Assembly (NCBI GenBank): GCA_016215715.1
Contig: JACRIG010000087.1
Location: 1 to 5,478 of the forward strand
Direction: 5' to 3'
Source: Candidatus Peregrinibacteria bacterium
GTDB taxonomy: Bacteria > Patescibacteriota > Gracilibacteria > Peribacterales > Peribacteraceae
Length of the DNA: 5,478 nucleotides
The notes under the pieces were generated by a model. It did no database searches. It was not told the DNA's origin and saw nothing but the letters and a program-made list of their open reading frames with translations. A program made the position numbers and the translations under genes. The stretch's first letter is position 1. Every line of letters starts with the position of its first letter. Shown here piece after piece: positions 4,595 to 5,478 of this stretch.

Positions 4595-5478
4595 GTGCGC
4601 ACCAGATTCCCCCCCTCCCCCACCGGCATGCTCCATGTCGGGAGTCTGCGTACCGCGCTCTACACGTATGTTCTCGCGAAGAAAACAGACGGCAAGTTTC
4701 TGATGCGCATCGAGGACACGGACAGAGCGCGGGAAGTGCCCGGTGCGATTGAAAATTTTCTGACGAACCTCGCATGGGCGGGCATTGTTCCGGATGAGGG
4801 CGTCATGCTCAAAGACGGCGTCATCACACAAGCGGGACCGCACGCACCGTACCTGCAGTCGGAACGCAAAGAGACGGGCATCTACAAAAAATATGCGGAT
4901 GAGCTGGTAAAGAAAGGCCACGCATACCCCTGCTTCTGCACGAGTGAGCGGCTTGAGGAAATGAGAAAGCAACAGGAACAGCGTCATCAGCCACCGATGT
5001 ACGACCGCCGCTGTATGGAGCTGCCCGGCCATGAGATCAAAAGCAGACTGGATGCAAGCGAACCGCATGTCATCCGCCTGAAGGTTCCGCATGAACGGAC
5101 GATCACCTTCAGCGATGACATCCGCGGACCACTGAATTTTCAGGGGCACACGGTGGACGATCAGGTGCTCCTCAAGAGCGACGGTTTTCCGACCTACCAT
5201 CTCGCGCACGTCGTCGACGATCACCTGATGGAAATCGACCTCGTGACGCGCGGGGAAGAATGGCTGTCGAGCCTTCCGAAACATCTCCTCCTCTTTGAAT
5301 TTCTGGGCTGGTCGCCGCCGCGCTACGCGCACGTGCCGCTCTTGCTCAACGCCGACAAGACGAAACTGAGCAAACGGCAGAATTCCGTCAGTGTCGATGA
5401 GTACCGCAATAAGGGATATCTCCCCGAAGCGCTGATTAATTTCCTCGCGCTCCTCGGGTGGAACCCCGGCACGACGCA
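4595..5478 (+). CDS. gltX: Glutamyl-tRNA synthetase, N-terminal two thirds (3' truncated by window)
   Basis: GluRS charges tRNA-Glu with glutamate using ATP in the cytoplasm. The frame starts at GTG and stays open for 294 codons to the window end; full-length enzymes have about 470-500 residues. The start is fixed by RTRFPPSPTGMLHVGSLRTA at residues 2-21, the usual N terminus, with the HIGH motif as HVGS (14-17). RIEDTDRAR follows at 38-46, and YLQSER at 86-91 belongs to the family block GPY.QSER. A zinc-knuckle-like CFC (113-115) with YDRRC (136-140) comes next. FPTYHLAHVVDDHLM (198-212), RGEEWLSSLPKH (219-230) and the KMSKS motif as KLSKR (257-261) complete the class I catalytic core. KLSKR marks GluRS rather than GlnRS. 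A short insertion around 70-82 (VMLKDGVITQAGP) resembles what I recall from CPR enzymes. The anticodon-binding part is outside the window, so discriminating or non-discriminating type cannot be judged. It is transcribed divergently from the gene at 3631-4452. Confidence 0.95.
   Translation, partial: MRTRFPPSPTGMLHVGSLRTALYTYVLAKKTDGKFLMRIEDTDRAREVPGAIENFLTNLAWAGIVPDEGVMLKDGVITQAGPHAPYLQSERKETGIYKKYADELVKKGHAYPCFCTSERLEEMRKQQEQRHQPPMYDRRCMELPGHEIKSRLDASEPHVIRLKVPHERTITFSDDIRGPLNFQGHTVDDQVLLKSDGFPTYHLAHVVDDHLMEIDLVTRGEEWLSSLPKHLLLFEFLGWSPPRYAHVPLLLNADKTKLSKRQNSVSVDEYRNKGYLPEALINFLALLGWNPGTT

Noticed and set aside
4244..5332. Minus-strand open frame of 362 codons across gltX
   Set aside because: It covers the unmistakable GluRS catalytic core on the other strand and has a skewed composition typical of antisense frames in GC-rich DNA.

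Overview
The window carries peptidoglycan and division genes (ftsW, murG), a secreted cyclophilin lipoprotein, a structured intergenic segment that looks like a small RNA on the minus strand, an unrecognised secreted protein on the minus strand, and the first two thirds of gltX. The DNA is moderately GC-rich with GC-rich third codon positions. The absence of clear Shine-Dalgarno sequences, the short AAC-rich repeats between genes and the form of the glutamyl-tRNA synthetase suggest an uncultivated bacterium of the Patescibacteria (CPR) type, perhaps the Peregrinibacteria/Peribacteria side. That assignment is an inference from style, not from a marker search.

Layout. 2-121 (+) is the 3' end of an unrecognised gene whose last codons run into a short AACCAGTAAC repeat. 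149-1336 (+) is ftsW. 1337-1462 is a repeat-rich spacer. 1463-2584 (+) is murG, which carries an in-frame pair of inverted heptanucleotide arrays. 2597-3250 (+) is a cyclophilin-type peptidyl-prolyl isomerase with a lipobox, 12 bp after murG and probably co-transcribed with it. 3251-3630 holds no convincing protein gene. It holds several strong hairpins and an intrinsic terminator that works only on the minus strand, so it is either an independent ncRNA of about 240 nt or the long 3' UTR of the minus-strand gene. 3631-4452 (-) is a putative secreted protein with a HEAT-like segment. 4453-4594 is a divergent intergenic region. From 4595 (+) gltX starts at GTG and runs off the end.

How the genes work together. 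FtsW polymerises septal glycan strands from lipid II, and MurG makes lipid II by adding GlcNAc to lipid I, so the pair is a standard piece of the division and cell wall (dcw) cluster. The cyclophilin would act outside the membrane, where it could help fold exported envelope proteins. gltX starts a separate, divergent transcription unit.

The most notable observations are: (1) a TATCCT hexamer placed 6-7 nt before the start codons of ftsW (second ATG), murG and gltX, suggesting leaderless transcripts; (2) 7-bp repeats, three copies on each side of an inverted repeat, absorbed in frame by murG; (3) the hairpin-rich minus-strand RNA candidate; (4) related AAC-rich repeats just upstream of murG and gltX.
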